64,000 bases of DNA from Teredinibacter turnerae T7901 (GCF_000023025.1 NC_012997.1:4399125-4463124); one strand, 5' to 3'. Shown: positions 44,187-54,136, counted from the first letter of the stretch. Notes: generated from the letters alone by a model not told the origin. Translations and numbers: made by a program.

Positions 44187-44730
44187 AAGATTCTCCAGAA
44201 TGGGCGCCACCTGCGTTCAGCCAGACGCAGATGGGCGGCATATCAGATATGATAATTTTGAACTATGTGCCTGCAATGAACTTGCTATTTTTATTATCTT
44301 CGCAAAAGCGAACACTACTCATAGGCGGCTTTTGCGAATCGCAAATTAAAGCTTTTCCTCAACAAAGTAAAAAGCAAAAATTTTATTTCCCGAACCAACG
44401 CGAACTTTTATTTGATTTCGATTAACATAAAACGCGATATATCAACCAGCGTGCCTTACACCTGCACACCAACCCACTCCCACACACTCAACCGTTATTT
44501 TTCTGCGAATAAACTTGAATAAAGTTAGCGAAGGCACACATCACCCAATTGAATATTTCCAACCTGCTTCACCTAACAGAACGAATCACACTTCAAATTT
44601 TTCATCACCAGGTTAATTTTACCCATCGCACAAACTTACACATATTTACCTACGGATTTCACAAGGATGTCACACCCCTGTCATTAATTGGCTGAATACT
44701 CGACGGCCTAATTATATGTTGGGGGTTGGT
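44187..44730. other. Divergent A+T-rich promoter region, GH9 / PhoD
   Basis: About 540 bases, rich in A and T, between two divergent genes. No operator could be named. An ATG at 44716 in frame with phoD lacks a ribosome site. A possible regulatory palindrome CGGCATATCAGATATG at about 44235-44250 was noticed but not tested. Confidence 0.35.
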
Positions 44731-46515
44731 ATGCCTGTTATTTCGAGAAGACGTTTTGTTAACACCGGGCTCATGGGGCTGGGAAGTTTGTATGTCACCA
44801 CACTGCTGAGCGGTTGTGATGGCGATGACGACGATAAAAAACTGGGCGACGGAAGTTTCGCACACGGTATTGCCTCGGGTGATCCGCTTGCGACCAGCGT
44901 CATTCTCTGGACTCGGGTAACACCCGCCGCTGGTACACCAGAAAAAATACGCGTTCAGTGGGAAGTCGCTGAGGACGAAGGCTTCTCCAATATTATCGCG
45001 CGTGACCAGGGCGATGCGCTGTTAAGTACTGACTATACGGTTAAAGTCGATATCCGCGATCTTTCACCAGATACCCATTACTACTATCGGTTCTCGTCCG
45101 CAAACCAAACAACCGCGATCGGACACACCCGCACCCTGCCAGATACCTCGGCAGATCAGCTGAAGATGGGTGTTATTTCCTGCTCTAATTATCCTGCCGG
45201 CTATTTTCACGTTTACGCCGCACTGGCCGAACAAAATCTGGATCTGATTCTTCACTTGGGTGACTACATCTATGAATACGGTGCCGATGGTTATGCCTCA
45301 GAGGAAGCCGTCGCCATGGGACGCGTTGTGCAACCGGCGGGAGAACTGCTGACTCTCGACGACTATCGCACACGTTACGCGCAATACCGCAGCGATCCGG
45401 ATTTGCAAAAAGCCCATGCGAGCACGCCATTTTTAGTTGTATGGGATGATCACGAAGTGGCCAACGACAGTTGGGAAAACGGTGCCGAAAACCATTCGGC
45501 CGATGAAGGCAGCTACGCCGATCGTAAACTGGCTGCACTGCGCGCTTATTTTGAATGGCTGCCAATTCGCCCATTCGATGCAATGGACAACAGTGACCTG
45601 GCCAACCCAAGCCACATTTATCGCCAGTTTGAATGGGGCGATCTCGCCAACCTGCTCATGCTGGATACTCGCCACGAGGCCCGAGTGGAAGCTGTTAACG
45701 TGGCAAGTTTTTTCAATACGACCGATGGCAGCTTTGACTTCACCGGCTTGTTCACTGCGCTGAATGACCCCAGCCGACACCTGTTAGGCGAAGCGCAGGA
45801 AAGCTGGTTGCAGTCTGCTATGAGCAGCTCCACAGCCACCTGGCAAGTCCTGGGGCAACAAGTGTTGATGGGCAAAATGTACCTGCCATTCGGTATCGCA
45901 ACGCAGCAAATGTCGTTTGAACAGTATGCTGAGCTGGGGCAGCTTGCTCAACTTGCAGCCCGTGCCCAAGCCTCCGACCCCACCCTGACCGCAGCCGAAC
46001 TCGCCTACCTGCAAGCCAATCAGGCAAAACTTACGCCGCAGGTAGTGGCCATGTTGCAAGCACCCGCCATTCCATACAACATGGATGCGTGGGACGGCTT
46101 CGGTGCGGCGCGCGAACGCGTATATGACATGGCGAAAGCTGCCGATGCTAACCTGGTGGTATTGGCAGGCGATACCCACAATGCCTGGGCAAACAATTTA
46201 AGCAACGCTGCAGGTGATGAAATTGGTGTGGAGTTCGCCACCTCGTCGGTCAGCTCTCCTGGCCTCGAAGCCTATATGGGCATTGCTCCTGCCGGCTACG
46301 CCGCTGCCGAAGCCGGGATCGTCAGTATCGTCGATGGGTTGCAATATCTCAACGCGGGCGATCGCGGCTATCTGGTGCTGGACATCAACCACGAGCGTGT
46401 CGTTGCCAACTGGTCGTTCGTATCCTCGGTAAAAGCAGCAAGCTACACCATGCAAACCGAGCGCGCGAAATCACTTAAGGTCACTGCTGGCACCAAACAC
46501 ATCCAGAGCGTGTAG
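44731..46515 (+). CDS. phoD: PhoD-like alkaline phosphatase, Tat lipoprotein
   Basis: A 594-residue PhoD/metallophosphatase protein. The N-terminus is a twin-arginine signal (R6-R7-R8-F-V) ending in LLSGC with lipid Cys 29. Domain order: a fibronectin-like N-terminal strand set (FAHGIASGDPLATSVILWTRV), then the PhoD catalytic motifs VISCSNYPAGYFHVY, HLGDYIYEYGADGY, VWDDHEVANDSWENG, and the late LVVLAGDTHNAWANNL. It hydrolyses phosphomono- and diesters outside the inner membrane using Ca/Fe. Asp at +2 after the lipid Cys suggests inner-membrane retention by E. coli rules. The start at 44731 has GGGGG about 5 bases ahead; 44716 does not. No Pho box was searched rigorously. Confidence 0.95.
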   Translation: MPVISRRRFVNTGLMGLGSLYVTTLLSGCDGDDDDKKLGDGSFAHGIASGDPLATSVILWTRVTPAAGTPEKIRVQWEVAEDEGFSNIIARDQGDALLSTDYTVKVDIRDLSPDTHYYYRFSSANQTTAIGHTRTLPDTSADQLKMGVISCSNYPAGYFHVYAALAEQNLDLILHLGDYIYEYGADGYASEEAVAMGRVVQPAGELLTLDDYRTRYAQYRSDPDLQKAHASTPFLVVWDDHEVANDSWENGAENHSADEGSYADRKLAALRAYFEWLPIRPFDAMDNSDLANPSHIYRQFEWGDLANLLMLDTRHEARVEAVNVASFFNTTDGSFDFTGLFTALNDPSRHLLGEAQESWLQSAMSSSTATWQVLGQQVLMGKMYLPFGIATQQMSFEQYAELGQLAQLAARAQASDPTLTAAELAYLQANQAKLTPQVVAMLQAPAIPYNMDAWDGFGAARERVYDMAKAADANLVVLAGDTHNAWANNLSNAAGDEIGVEFATSSVSSPGLEAYMGIAPAGYAAAEAGIVSIVDGLQYLNAGDRGYLVLDINHERVVANWSFVSSVKAASYTMQTERAKSLKVTAGTKHIQSV

Positions 46516-46552
46516 CGGCTTTTCGCTTCATCGGCCCAACAAAAACACCACA

Positions 46553-46570
46553 CCCCCGCGCCAGCGGGGG
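46553..46570. terminator. Terminator between convergent phoD and LysR genes
   Basis: Stem CCCCCGC (46553-46559) with GCGGGGG (46564-46570), loop GCCA, followed by ATATTT to the right. It lies in the short gap between phoD and the leftward LysR gene, so it can serve phoD and the LysR gene. Confidence 0.7.
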
Positions 46571-46623
46571 ATATTTGCCAAGCAACTAAATTAAGCCCAT
46601 CCCCCCCTGTTCGAGCAGGCATT

Positions 46624-47541
46624 TTATTTGAGCGCCAGATGGGCCTGAATCTGCTCGCTCAACCAATCCATAAATACCCGCACTTTACGGGGCATATTGC
46701 GCCGGTTGGGGTACAACAAGTGCACAGGCAAAGCACCCGCGCTATAGGCATGAAGGATTTCAACAAGCTGCTCATTGGCGGCATCCCTATGTAAGGAGAC
46801 ACGTGGCATCTGCGCAATACCCAACCCCGCCAAACACGCCGCGCGATAGGCTTCCACGTTATTCACTCGAATACTGTAGGGCACCCGCATCTCCTGGAAC
46901 TGGCGGCCGTCCCAATATTCCCACGCAGCTGACCGGGTGCCGGCCACAGAATTAGCACAATAGTCCACCACGCGGTGGTGGTGCATGTCCTCCGGGCTTT
47001 GCGGTTCGCCGTACTTTTCAAGGTAATCCCGACTGGCACAATTCATAAACTGCATATCGCCCAGATAGCGCGCCACCAACGTGGAATCCTGCAGCTCGCC
47101 CACCCGCAGGACCAAATCAAAGCCCTCTTTTACCGGGTCGACAAAGTAGTCGACACTGCTTAACTCTACGGTCACCTTGGGGTAACAGGCGAGAAATTCA
47201 GGCAACCGGGGAATGATCAGGTTCTTTGCGACACTCACGTTCATATCGACGCGGATATTGCCGCTTACGTCTGTGTCGCCGCGAAGCTGGCCTTCAAGCG
47301 CATCCAGATCGTCCATTATCGCGCTGCAGCCACGTAAAAATTCCGCCCCATCAGGGCTTAACTGAACACGCCGTGTGGTACGGTGGAACAGCCGACTGCC
47401 GAGGTCATCCTCCAGCTGCTGTACCGCTGCTGACACTTTGGCTTTTGCCATCCCCAGATCCTCCGCCGCAGCGGTAAAACTGAGCAGTTCCGCAGTGCGC
47501 TTAAAAATTCGCATCGCTTCCAGTTTGTCCAAGTCACGCAC
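46624..47541 (-). CDS. LysR-family transcriptional regulator
   Basis: A 305-residue LysR regulator. Residues 5-64 form the winged HTH (MRIFKRTAELLSFTAAAEDL, KAKVSAAVQQLEDDLGSRLFHRTTRRVQLSPDGAEFL), followed by a LysR-substrate domain (VDMNVSVAKNLIIPRLPEFLACYPKV). It is divergent from the SDR gene with a 112-base gap, the usual arrangement in which the regulator controls its neighbour. The start is a GTG at 47541; the ribosome site is poor, and TTG at 47532 would also give MDKLEAM-like family starts. The effector is unknown. Confidence 0.92.
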   Translation of the reverse strand: MRDLDKLEAMRIFKRTAELLSFTAAAEDLGMAKAKVSAAVQQLEDDLGSRLFHRTTRRVQLSPDGAEFLRGCSAIMDDLDALEGQLRGDTDVSGNIRVDMNVSVAKNLIIPRLPEFLACYPKVTVELSSVDYFVDPVKEGFDLVLRVGELQDSTLVARYLGDMQFMNCASRDYLEKYGEPQSPEDMHHHRVVDYCANSVAGTRSAAWEYWDGRQFQEMRVPYSIRVNNVEAYRAACLAGLGIAQMPRVSLHRDAANEQLVEILHAYSAGALPVHLLYPNRRNMPRKVRVFMDWLSEQIQAHLALK

Positions 47542-47653
47542 CTCATTGTTCGCACTGAGCGAACAGTCTATATACTTTTCTTCTATTTATCGAAACAATA
47601 ACCCACCGTAAGCTACTCCCACAGACCGCAACAACCCTCTCCAGGAGAAGATT

Positions 47654-48415
47654 ATGAATAGTAGAAAAATCGCACTAGTTACCGGCGGCAGTCGTGGATT
47701 AGGCAAAAATGCCGCGCTCGCATTGGCTCGTCAGGGAGTGGATGTGATCATCACTTATTTTAATAATGAAAAGGCCGCCAACGAGGTTGTCGCGGAAATC
47801 ACGGCTACTGGAGTGAAAGCCGCTTGCCTACAACTTAATATTCGCGACACCCAGGATTTACCGCATTTCGCCGACGAAATCCGTACGTTACTGCAAACCC
47901 AGTGGCAGCAAGATTCCTTCGACTATTTACTCAATAATGGCGGCAGCGGGCTGCATAAACCTTTTACCGAGGTGACTGAAGCCGATTTCGATAAAATGAT
48001 GCAGGAACATCTAAAAGGCGTGTTTTTCCTGACTCAAGCCATGCTACCCCTCCTTTCTGACGGCGGCAGCATCGTGAATATTTCTTCTGGCCTGACGCGA
48101 TTTTGCGTACCCGGTTACGCTACCTATGCGACGTTTAAAGCAGCCGGAGAAACGCTCACGCGCTACCTGGCGAAAGAACTTGGCGCGCGTGGCATCCGGG
48201 TTAACAGCTTTGCGCCCGGTGCGATAGCAACCGATTTCGGCGGCGGCGCGGTTCGTGACAACGCTGATCTCAACACTTATTTGGCGTCCCAAACCGCACT
48301 AGGCCGGGTTGGCGAGGCAGACGATATTGGCAAAGCGATTGCTGCGCTTTTCTCCGATGCCAATAGCTGGGTCACCGGTCAGCGTGTGGAAGCGTCTGGC
48401 GGTATGTTTTTGTAA
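47654..48415 (+). CDS. Short-chain dehydrogenase/reductase
   Basis: A 253-residue classical SDR. The Rossmann fingerprint is TGGSRGLG (10-17) and the NNGG (usually NNAG) segment follows. The catalytic Tyr-x3-Lys lies in GYATYATFKAAGE (Y and K four apart) with the Ser in IVNISSGL. It reduces or oxidises small alcohols/ketones with NAD(P). AGGAG precedes the ATG. It is divergent from the LysR gene, so it is probably that regulator's target. Substrate cannot be told; the family includes FabG-like and sugar reductases. Confidence 0.92.
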   Translation: MNSRKIALVTGGSRGLGKNAALALARQGVDVIITYFNNEKAANEVVAEITATGVKAACLQLNIRDTQDLPHFADEIRTLLQTQWQQDSFDYLLNNGGSGLHKPFTEVTEADFDKMMQEHLKGVFFLTQAMLPLLSDGGSIVNISSGLTRFCVPGYATYATFKAAGETLTRYLAKELGARGIRVNSFAPGAIATDFGGGAVRDNADLNTYLASQTALGRVGEADDIGKAIAALFSDANSWVTGQRVEASGGMFL

Positions 48416-48455
48416 CCTCTAGACCACCTTGTATAGGAGTGATTCCATTGTAAAA

Positions 48456-48476
48456 ACGGGCAGTGTCGCTGCCCGT
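48456..48476. terminator. Terminator after SDR gene
   Basis: Perfect 8-bp stem ACGGGCAG (48456-48463) / CTGCCCGT (48469-48476) with a 5-base loop, 40 bases after the SDR stop, preceded by AAAAA. Tail is CATACATTTCG, moderately T-rich. Confidence 0.6.
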
Positions 48477-48635
48477 CATACATTTCGATCAAACTATCTT
48501 TACCCGCCATAACCCTGGCTTATGTTTTAATTCCCGCATCGCTGGCAGGCACAAAAACATGTGCTGCCATTTGCCTCGCCCTTTCCGGGAGCATTCGTTA
48601 TCGCTTCCGCTTTGTCGCTCTTAAATGGGGACCTC

Positions 48636-49562
48636 ATGGAACCAGTTATTCGTGTGGAGCAATTGCACAAAGCCTACAAATCCGGGTTTGTTGCGCTCAA
48701 CAACATCAATCTCAATATCCAAAAGGGCGAAATTTTCGCCTTGCTCGGCCCCAACGGGGCGGGTAAAACAACATTAATCAGTATCATTTGTGGCATCGTT
48801 AATTCCTCTAGTGGCCGAGTGACCGTGGGCGATGCCGATATTCAAAAAGACTACCGCGACGCGCGCAGTCAGATCGGTCTGGTGCCACAAGAACTTTCTC
48901 TGAGCATGTTTGAGTCAGTGTGGGCAACGGTGAAATTCAGCCGCGGCTTGTACGGCCAACCGGCGAACGATACCTACTTGGAATCCTTGCTGCGCAAACT
49001 GAGCCTTTGGGAAAAACGACACGAGCGAATTATGTCGTTATCCGGAGGCATGAAAAGACGCGTATTGATTGCCAAGGCTCTATCGCACACACCAACGGTG
49101 CTGTTCCTTGATGAGCCCACCGCCGGGGTGGATGTAGAGCTGCGCCAAGACATGTGGTCGATGATCCGGGAACTGCGCGATACCGGTGTAACCATCATTC
49201 TCACCACCCACTACATCGAAGAGGCCGAGGAAATGGCCGATCGCATTGGCTTTATAAACAAAGGCGAAATCGTGATGGTTGACGATAAAGCCGCGCTGAT
49301 GAAAAAGCTCGGACGCAAAGAACTCACACTCGAATTACCCGCGCCACTTAGCGGCGTGCCAGAAAGTCTTGCCAACTACGATCTGACATTGGACGAAACA
49401 GGCTCGACCTTGCGCTTCGAATTCGATTCACGCGACGACGCCAATCCCATTCCTGCGCTATTAAAAGACCTCACGGCGCAAGGCATTGAATTCAAGGACT
49501 TACACACGCGCCAGCGTTCGCTCGAAGATATTTTCGTCAGTCTGGTGGGAGGAAAAGAATGA
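48636..49562 (+). CDS. ABC transporter ATP-binding protein
   Basis: A 308-residue ATPase from the internal ATG 48636, chosen for the GGGG about 8 bases upstream; the longer frame from 48561 adds an unlikely leader. Walker A GPNGAGKT (38-45), signature [15 protein letters not shown], Walker [13 protein letters not shown] and the H-loop ILTTHYIEE are all intact. The C-terminal 80 residues are the extra domain of drug/polysaccharide-type exporters. It pairs with the downstream permease (ATGA overlap). Substrate unknown; the family includes drug and antibiotic exporters. Confidence 0.95.
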   Translation: MEPVIRVEQLHKAYKSGFVALNNINLNIQKGEIFALLGPNGAGKTTLISIICGIVNSSSGRVTVGDADIQKDYRDARSQIGLVPQELSLSMFESVWATVKFSRGLYGQPANDTYLESLLRKLSLWEKRHERIMSLSGGMKRRVLIAKALSHTPTVLFLDEPTAGVDVELRQDMWSMIRELRDTGVTIILTTHYIEEAEEMADRIGFINKGEIVMVDDKAALMKKLGRKELTLELPAPLSGVPESLANYDLTLDETGSTLRFEFDSRDDANPIPALLKDLTAQGIEFKDLHTRQRSLEDIFVSLVGGKE

Positions 49563-50320
49563 ACTGGCATGCAGTAAAAGCGATTTATCTGTTTGAGATG
49601 GCGCGCACCTGGCGAACATTAATGCAAAGCATTGCTTCGCCAGTGCTTTCAACGTCACTCTATTTTATTGTTTTTGGCTCCGCGATCGGCTCACGCATGG
49701 TCGAAATCGATCAGGTACCCTACGGCGCCTATATTGTACCTGGTTTGGTGATGCTCACCCTGCTCAACGAGAGTATCTCCAACGCGTCCTTCGGTATTCA
49801 TATGCCGCGCTTCACGGGTGCCATTTACGAAATCCTGGCTGCACCGATTTCTGCACTGGAAACAGTGATCGCATTTGTGGGCGCTGCAGCGACCAAGTCG
49901 GTGGTAATCGGTTTAATTATTCTCGCAACCGCCCGCCTATTCGTGGATTTTTCAGTCGCACATCCACTGATTATGGTGCTGTTTCTGGTACTTACCGCAA
50001 TCACATTTAGTTTATTCGGATTCATCATTGGCATTTGGGCAGATGGTTTTGAAAAGCTGCAAATTATTCCGCTGATGGTCGTCACCCCGCTCACCTTTTT
50101 AGGAGGTACCTTTTATTCCATCAGTATGCTGCCGCCATTTTGGCAAACGCTGACGCTGTTTAATCCCGTGGTTTACCTGGTAAGCGGATTTCGCTGGGCG
50201 TTTTATGAGTCATCCGATGTGTCGCTCAGTATCAGCCTGGGAATGATCTTATTGTTTCTCGCGGTCTGCTTAGCGCTGGTACTCGTTATATTCCGCACGG
50301 GGTACAAACTAAAAAACTAA
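49559..50320 (+). CDS. ABC-2 type transporter permease
   Basis: A 253-residue inner-membrane permease with six hydrophobic segments. Motifs such as [33 protein letters not shown] and [40 protein letters not shown] are those of the ABC-2 family (the ABC2 signature [16 protein letters not shown]). Its ATG overlaps the ATPase stop, so the two form one exporter. The gene pair resembles YadH/YadG of E. coli. Substrate unknown. Confidence 0.94.
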   Translation: MNWHAVKAIYLFEMARTWRTLMQSIASPVLSTSLYFIVFGSAIGSRMVEIDQVPYGAYIVPGLVMLTLLNESISNASFGIHMPRFTGAIYEILAAPISALETVIAFVGAAATKSVVIGLIILATARLFVDFSVAHPLIMVLFLVLTAITFSLFGFIIGIWADGFEKLQIIPLMVVTPLTFLGGTFYSISMLPPFWQTLTLFNPVVYLVSGFRWAFYESSDVSLSISLGMILLFLAVCLALVLVIFRTGYKLKN

Positions 50321-50329
50321 ATTCGCTAT

Positions 50330-50355
50330 GTGCTCCGTCAAATGAGAGGGAGCAC
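50330..50355. terminator. Hairpin after ABC permease
   Basis: Stem GTGCTCC (50330-50336) / GGAGCAC (50349-50355), 12-base loop, 10 bases after the permease stop. No T-run. Confidence 0.45.
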
Positions 50356-50435
50356 GAGTCGAACGGTCTCCGTAAACTTCATGCAGAACATGGAGTCATA
50401 GACAATACCCAATGCTGTCCTTGAAAAGGAGCCCT

Positions 50436-50636
50436 ATGGTTTTCGGTACACAACTACACAATATGCTTTGCCCCTATTGCGGGGAGCCCATTGAAATTTT
50501 GCTGGATCTGTCGGAAGCGGAGCAGGAGTTTATTGAGGATTGCCAGGTGTGCTGCCGACCGATCCAATTTAGTGTTTCGGTGGACGAAGTCGGCGAGCCT
50601 CAGGTTCGGGCAATCAGTGAAAACGATACCTGGTGA
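50436..50636 (+). CDS. CPXCG-motif cysteine-rich protein
   Basis: A 66-residue protein with C12-P-Y-C15-G (MLCPYCGEPIEILL) and C36-x2-C39-C40 (EDCQVCCRPIQFSV), a probable zinc ribbon of the family that NCBI calls CPXCG motif-containing cysteine-rich protein. ATG 50436 has AAGGAG 4-5 bases upstream; the longer frame starting at 50412 does not. It is a small cytosolic protein of unknown function in many gammaproteobacteria. It is a single gene between the exporter and the siderophore receptor. Confidence 0.9.
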   Translation: MVFGTQLHNMLCPYCGEPIEILLDLSEAEQEFIEDCQVCCRPIQFSVSVDEVGEPQVRAISENDTW

Positions 50637-50714
50637 TGAGGGTCTGTTAATTCTCGATGGTTAATTTTCAGTACTAAACAGTTATTACTTGAAACCGCGC
50701 TGCGCTATGTAAAA

Positions 50715-50743
50715 GCCACAGCCGGACATTGCCCGGCCGTGGC
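50715..50743. terminator. Hairpin between CPXCG gene and TonB receptor
   Basis: Imperfect stem GCCACaGCCGG (50715-50725) / CCGGCcGTGGC (50733-50743), one mismatch, 7-base loop. It lies between convergent genes and can serve both. Confidence 0.6.
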
Positions 50744-50764
50744 GAAAGCGCTGACTGTTCGCGA

Positions 50765-52852
50765 TTAAAAACGGTAGCTGATTTTCGCCTGAGCGCTGCG
50801 ATCTTCGCCGTAGTAGCTTTGGTCCCAGTACAGGCTGGTCAGGTATTTCTCGTCAGTAATATTATCGAGGTTAACGCTCAGCTCCCAATTTTCAGCGAAG
50901 CCATAGCTCGCATAAGCGGACCAAATTGCATAGCTGTCCTGGCTTATTTTTGCCGGCTCGCTGCCAATATAAATATCACTCTGCCAGGTTAACAAAGAGC
51001 CCACCTGCAGACCTGAGAGCCAGCCCGGTTGATAGGTAACACCAAGGTTGAGCGTGCGACGCGGAATATAGGTTCGCACCTTAGCGTCGTTCTCGTCTTC
51101 CAGAGACATCTGGGTGTAACCCGCCAGCACGTGAATACTGTCTGTCAGTTGTCCTTGCGCTTCAAGTTCAAACCCTTCGGAGCTCACATCAATTCCCTTG
51201 TAGGGTGAGCGCCCCAAGTCCGCATCGAACGCCTGCTCCTCGGCATAATTGTCCTGCTGCTCTTTAAAAACAGCCACCGAAGCGATCAAGCGGCCGGAGG
51301 CGAGCTCAAATTTCGCACCCAGCTCAACACTGTTGCCTTCCGCTGGACCAACATTGTTGCTTTGCGCATCCAGTTCTTCCTGCGGCTCGAAAATATCGCT
51401 GTAACTGGCATAGAGATTCACCCCAGCCGCCATCTTCCAAGTCACTCCTAAATACGGGCTGGTGTCTTGTTCCGACCAATCCATCGGGTCACCGAAGCTG
51501 ACCCCTTCCGACTCCGCTTTTACGTGATTGATACCGGTAATGACATCGAAGTCACCCAAATGCCAATTGGCTACGGCGTACAACCGCTGCACATCAGTCG
51601 TGAAATCGGACTCTTCTACACCTTCTTCCCAGGCAGGGCGCGCAATCTCGTTGCCGCGCCAAGGCAGCGGGGGCAACGCGCCCCATGCAGGGCTGTCTGC
51701 GGGGGCCGCATAACTCAGGTAACCGTTGGCGGCGGTGCTCACGTTTACGCCGAATAACAAGTCGTGATTGCTGCCAAATGCATCGAAATCACCTGCAAGT
51801 GTGGAGTCCACCATCCACTGCTCGTTAGAGCTGAAATATTTTCCCGGATAGCCCACGAGTCCCAAGCCGGTTTCCGCATCAGGCGTGCCGTAGGTATAAA
51901 ACAGTTCAGAAGGCTCTTCGTAATTGTTGTAGTTAACGCTGGTTTTCCAGTGCCAGTCGCCCAGTTCCTGGGCGAGTTCTACGAACAGGTTGCTGTTATC
52001 GGTTTCCCAGTTGGTCCAGTCCATGGTGGTCGAGGTGGAAGTCGGGTAGTCGGTTTGCTGATTATTGGAATCCAGCATCGGCAGCGCGCCCCACAACACG
52101 CCTTCACTGCGCGCTTTCTGCCAGGTGTAGCCCGCGGTAATAGCCGTTGTGCTGCCAACCTGCCCGTCTACCACGCCATAAACCACTGTGCGCTGACGCT
52201 CGTAATTGTCGAGATAGGAACCCGTATCCAGGTGCGCGACCACACCCCTTGCCGCCCAGGAACCCGAATCGGTCAGGGGAACAGAGACATCAGCCGTAGC
52301 ACGCTTATAACTCGAGCTGCCAGCGGCAACACTTACATTGCCCTGAAAATCGTTGGTGGGTCGTTTGCGCACATAATTGATCGTACCGGACGGGTTACCG
52401 GTACCGGTTAGCAGCCCATTCGCGCCGCGAATAGCCTCTATTTTTTCGTACACGGCGGTGTCGATATCGCCGACCACATTCCAAGTAAAGGGCAAGCCGG
52501 TTCCGTCCACCTGCATGCTTTTTATTTCGAACCCACGCGCATTGTAGTAGGTGCGATCAGTTTCAACTTCATCGACATTCACACCGGTGATCGCGCGCAA
52601 TACCTGGTTGGCATCGTCCAGCGAAAAGCTATCGATAAACGCCGCGTCGACAGACGATACCGATTGTGGTGTTTCGAATAACGACATATCCAGGCCCGTC
52701 GCGCCCTTACTGGAACGCTCTGCTCGCATCCCGGTAATGTACATTTCCTCTAACGCCGGCTCACCACTCTCGGCGTACACCTGAGTAGCACTGGCTAGCC
52801 CCACAGCCACCGCCAGTGCACAGCGATGAAATCGCCCCCAATCGTTATTCAT
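50765..52852 (-). CDS. TonB-dependent siderophore receptor
   Basis: A 695-residue outer-membrane receptor. Signal peptide 1-27 (ATQVYA), then a TonB-box-like and plug domain (DMSLFETPQSVSSVDAAFI, RGANGLLTGTGNPSGTINYVRKRP), then a beta-barrel ending in the typical aromatic KISYRF. The plug motif set (ETPQSVSV-type start and GxGNPSGxINxVRKRPT) is that of ferric-siderophore receptors of the FhuE/FpvA/FoxA group. It imports an Fe(III)-siderophore; which one is unknown. A Fur-like box lies upstream between it and the PepSY gene. No siderophore synthesis genes in the window. Confidence 0.95.
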   Translation of the reverse strand: MNNDWGRFHRCALAVAVGLASATQVYAESGEPALEEMYITGMRAERSSKGATGLDMSLFETPQSVSSVDAAFIDSFSLDDANQVLRAITGVNVDEVETDRTYYNARGFEIKSMQVDGTGLPFTWNVVGDIDTAVYEKIEAIRGANGLLTGTGNPSGTINYVRKRPTNDFQGNVSVAAGSSSYKRATADVSVPLTDSGSWAARGVVAHLDTGSYLDNYERQRTVVYGVVDGQVGSTTAITAGYTWQKARSEGVLWGALPMLDSNNQQTDYPTSTSTTMDWTNWETDNSNLFVELAQELGDWHWKTSVNYNNYEEPSELFYTYGTPDAETGLGLVGYPGKYFSSNEQWMVDSTLAGDFDAFGSNHDLLFGVNVSTAANGYLSYAAPADSPAWGALPPLPWRGNEIARPAWEEGVEESDFTTDVQRLYAVANWHLGDFDVITGINHVKAESEGVSFGDPMDWSEQDTSPYLGVTWKMAAGVNLYASYSDIFEPQEELDAQSNNVGPAEGNSVELGAKFELASGRLIASVAVFKEQQDNYAEEQAFDADLGRSPYKGIDVSSEGFELEAQGQLTDSIHVLAGYTQMSLEDENDAKVRTYIPRRTLNLGVTYQPGWLSGLQVGSLLTWQSDIYIGSEPAKISQDSYAIWSAYASYGFAENWELSVNLDNITDEKYLTSLYWDQSYYGEDRSAQAKISYRF

Positions 52853-52916
52853 ACTGCTACCTCAACTTGACGTTTGTGAAATCTGACGCCAATATAACGC
52901 CCAACAATTAAATGTC

Positions 52917-52935
52917 AATGATAACGATTAGCATT
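52917..52935. promoter_or_regulatory. Fur box-like operator
   Basis: AATGATAACGATTAGCATT is close to the 19-bp Fur consensus (AATGATAATnATTnTCATT form). It lies 65 bases upstream of the TonB receptor start and about 32 bases upstream of the PepSY gene, so one site can repress both divergent genes under iron-replete conditions. Confidence 0.75.
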
Positions 52936-52966
52936 TAGTTTAATAACTGGAAATTCGGAGATGATG

Positions 52967-54136
52967 ATGCGCCACCTGTTGACCCTTTTACACCGCTGGT
53001 TCGGCCTATTTACTGCCGTGTTTCTTTTTGTAGCTGGCGCAACCGGCGCAATTATTTCGTGGGACCACGAATTGGACGGTGCGCTGAATCCACAGATGTA
53101 TCACGCCAAATGGCAAGGTGAAGCGCAATCTCCGCTGGTGTTGGCGGACAAGTTCGAGGCTGAAAATCCAAACTTGATTGTGACCTTTCTCCCGCTCGAA
53201 CTGGCTGCCGGCGATGCCCTTAACATCTTTGTAAAAGGCCGCAGCGAACAGGCGGACCAAAACCTCACCTACAATCAAGTCGCTATCCACCCGGAGTCCG
53301 GCGAAGTGCAGGCAAAGCGGATGTGGGGCGATGTCTCGCTTTCGCGCGAAAACCTGCTGCCTTTTCTCTATAAATTACATTACTCCATGCACCTGCCCGA
53401 CGTTGGTGGGATAGAAGCGGGTATTCTGTTTATGGGGATTGTCAGTATCGTATGGATTCTGGATAGCTTCGTTGCCATTGCCATTTCCTTCCCTGCGCGC
53501 CGCAGCTGGCAAAAATCCTTTTTGTTCCGCTGGAAAAGTGGCGGCTACAAATTAAATTTCGATTTACACCGTTCCGGCGGTGTCTGGGTGTGGGCGTTGC
53601 TGCTTATTATCGCGGTTACGTCGGTTTCCATGAACCTCGGTTTTCAGGTGGTTCGACCAGTTGTGAACGCAATCTCTCCACTCACGCCCAGCCCGTTTGA
53701 AACCCAAACATTTAATGCTTATTCAACGCCCGCACTCAGTCGCGCTGAAGCGGTGGAACTTGCCCGCATCGAAGCGCCAAAACACGATATTACCGACCCC
53801 ATAGGCGGCCTCTTTTACGCGCGGGATTACAACTTGTACGGCATCGGCTTTTTTACTCCGGGTAACAGTCACGGTGACGGTGGCCTTGGCAACCCGTGGC
53901 TTTACTTCGACGGCAACACAGGTGCTTATGTGGGCGCAACCATACCCGGCGAAGGCAGTGCGGGTGATATTTTTATGCAGGCGCAGTTTCCACTGCACAG
54001 CGGTCGGATTCTTGGCGTTACAGGGCGAGTGATTATGTCGTTTCTGGGCGCGCTTATCGCTATGCTTTCCATTACCGGTATTGTGATTTGGGCACGTAAA
54101 CGCAAGGCCCGCGCAATTCGCAGCAAAACGGCCTAA
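52967..54136 (+). CDS. PepSY-associated transmembrane protein
   Basis: A 389-residue inner-membrane protein. Helix 1 with the conserved HRWFGLFTAVFLFVAGATGAIISWDHELD, two further helices after about residue 140, and a C-terminal helix near 350-378. The PepSY pattern is seen in LVLADKFEAENPNLIVTFLP and in SRAEAVELARIEAP. Such proteins are found next to siderophore receptors and may reduce ferric-siderophores at the membrane. Of three ATGs in a row, 52967 is best spaced from GGAG (52957-52960); 52961 is possible. It is divergent from the receptor, sharing the Fur-like box, so it is probably iron-regulated. Confidence 0.88.
   Translation: MRHLLTLLHRWFGLFTAVFLFVAGATGAIISWDHELDGALNPQMYHAKWQGEAQSPLVLADKFEAENPNLIVTFLPLELAAGDALNIFVKGRSEQADQNLTYNQVAIHPESGEVQAKRMWGDVSLSRENLLPFLYKLHYSMHLPDVGGIEAGILFMGIVSIVWILDSFVAIAISFPARRSWQKSFLFRWKSGGYKLNFDLHRSGGVWVWALLLIIAVTSVSMNLGFQVVRPVVNAISPLTPSPFETQTFNAYSTPALSRAEAVELARIEAPKHDITDPIGGLFYARDYNLYGIGFFTPGNSHGDGGLGNPWLYFDGNTGAYVGATIPGEGSAGDIFMQAQFPLHSGRILGVTGRVIMSFLGALIAMLSITGIVIWARKRKARAIRSKTA

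Noticed and set aside
44140-44349. Frame in the GH9/PhoD intergenic region
   Set aside because: It overlaps the start of GH9 in antisense, lacks a ribosome site and has no conserved sequence.
52961-52966. First two ATGs of the PepSY gene as start
   Set aside because: GGAG is too close (0 and 3 bases) to them; the third ATG at 52967 is better spaced, though the difference is two residues.
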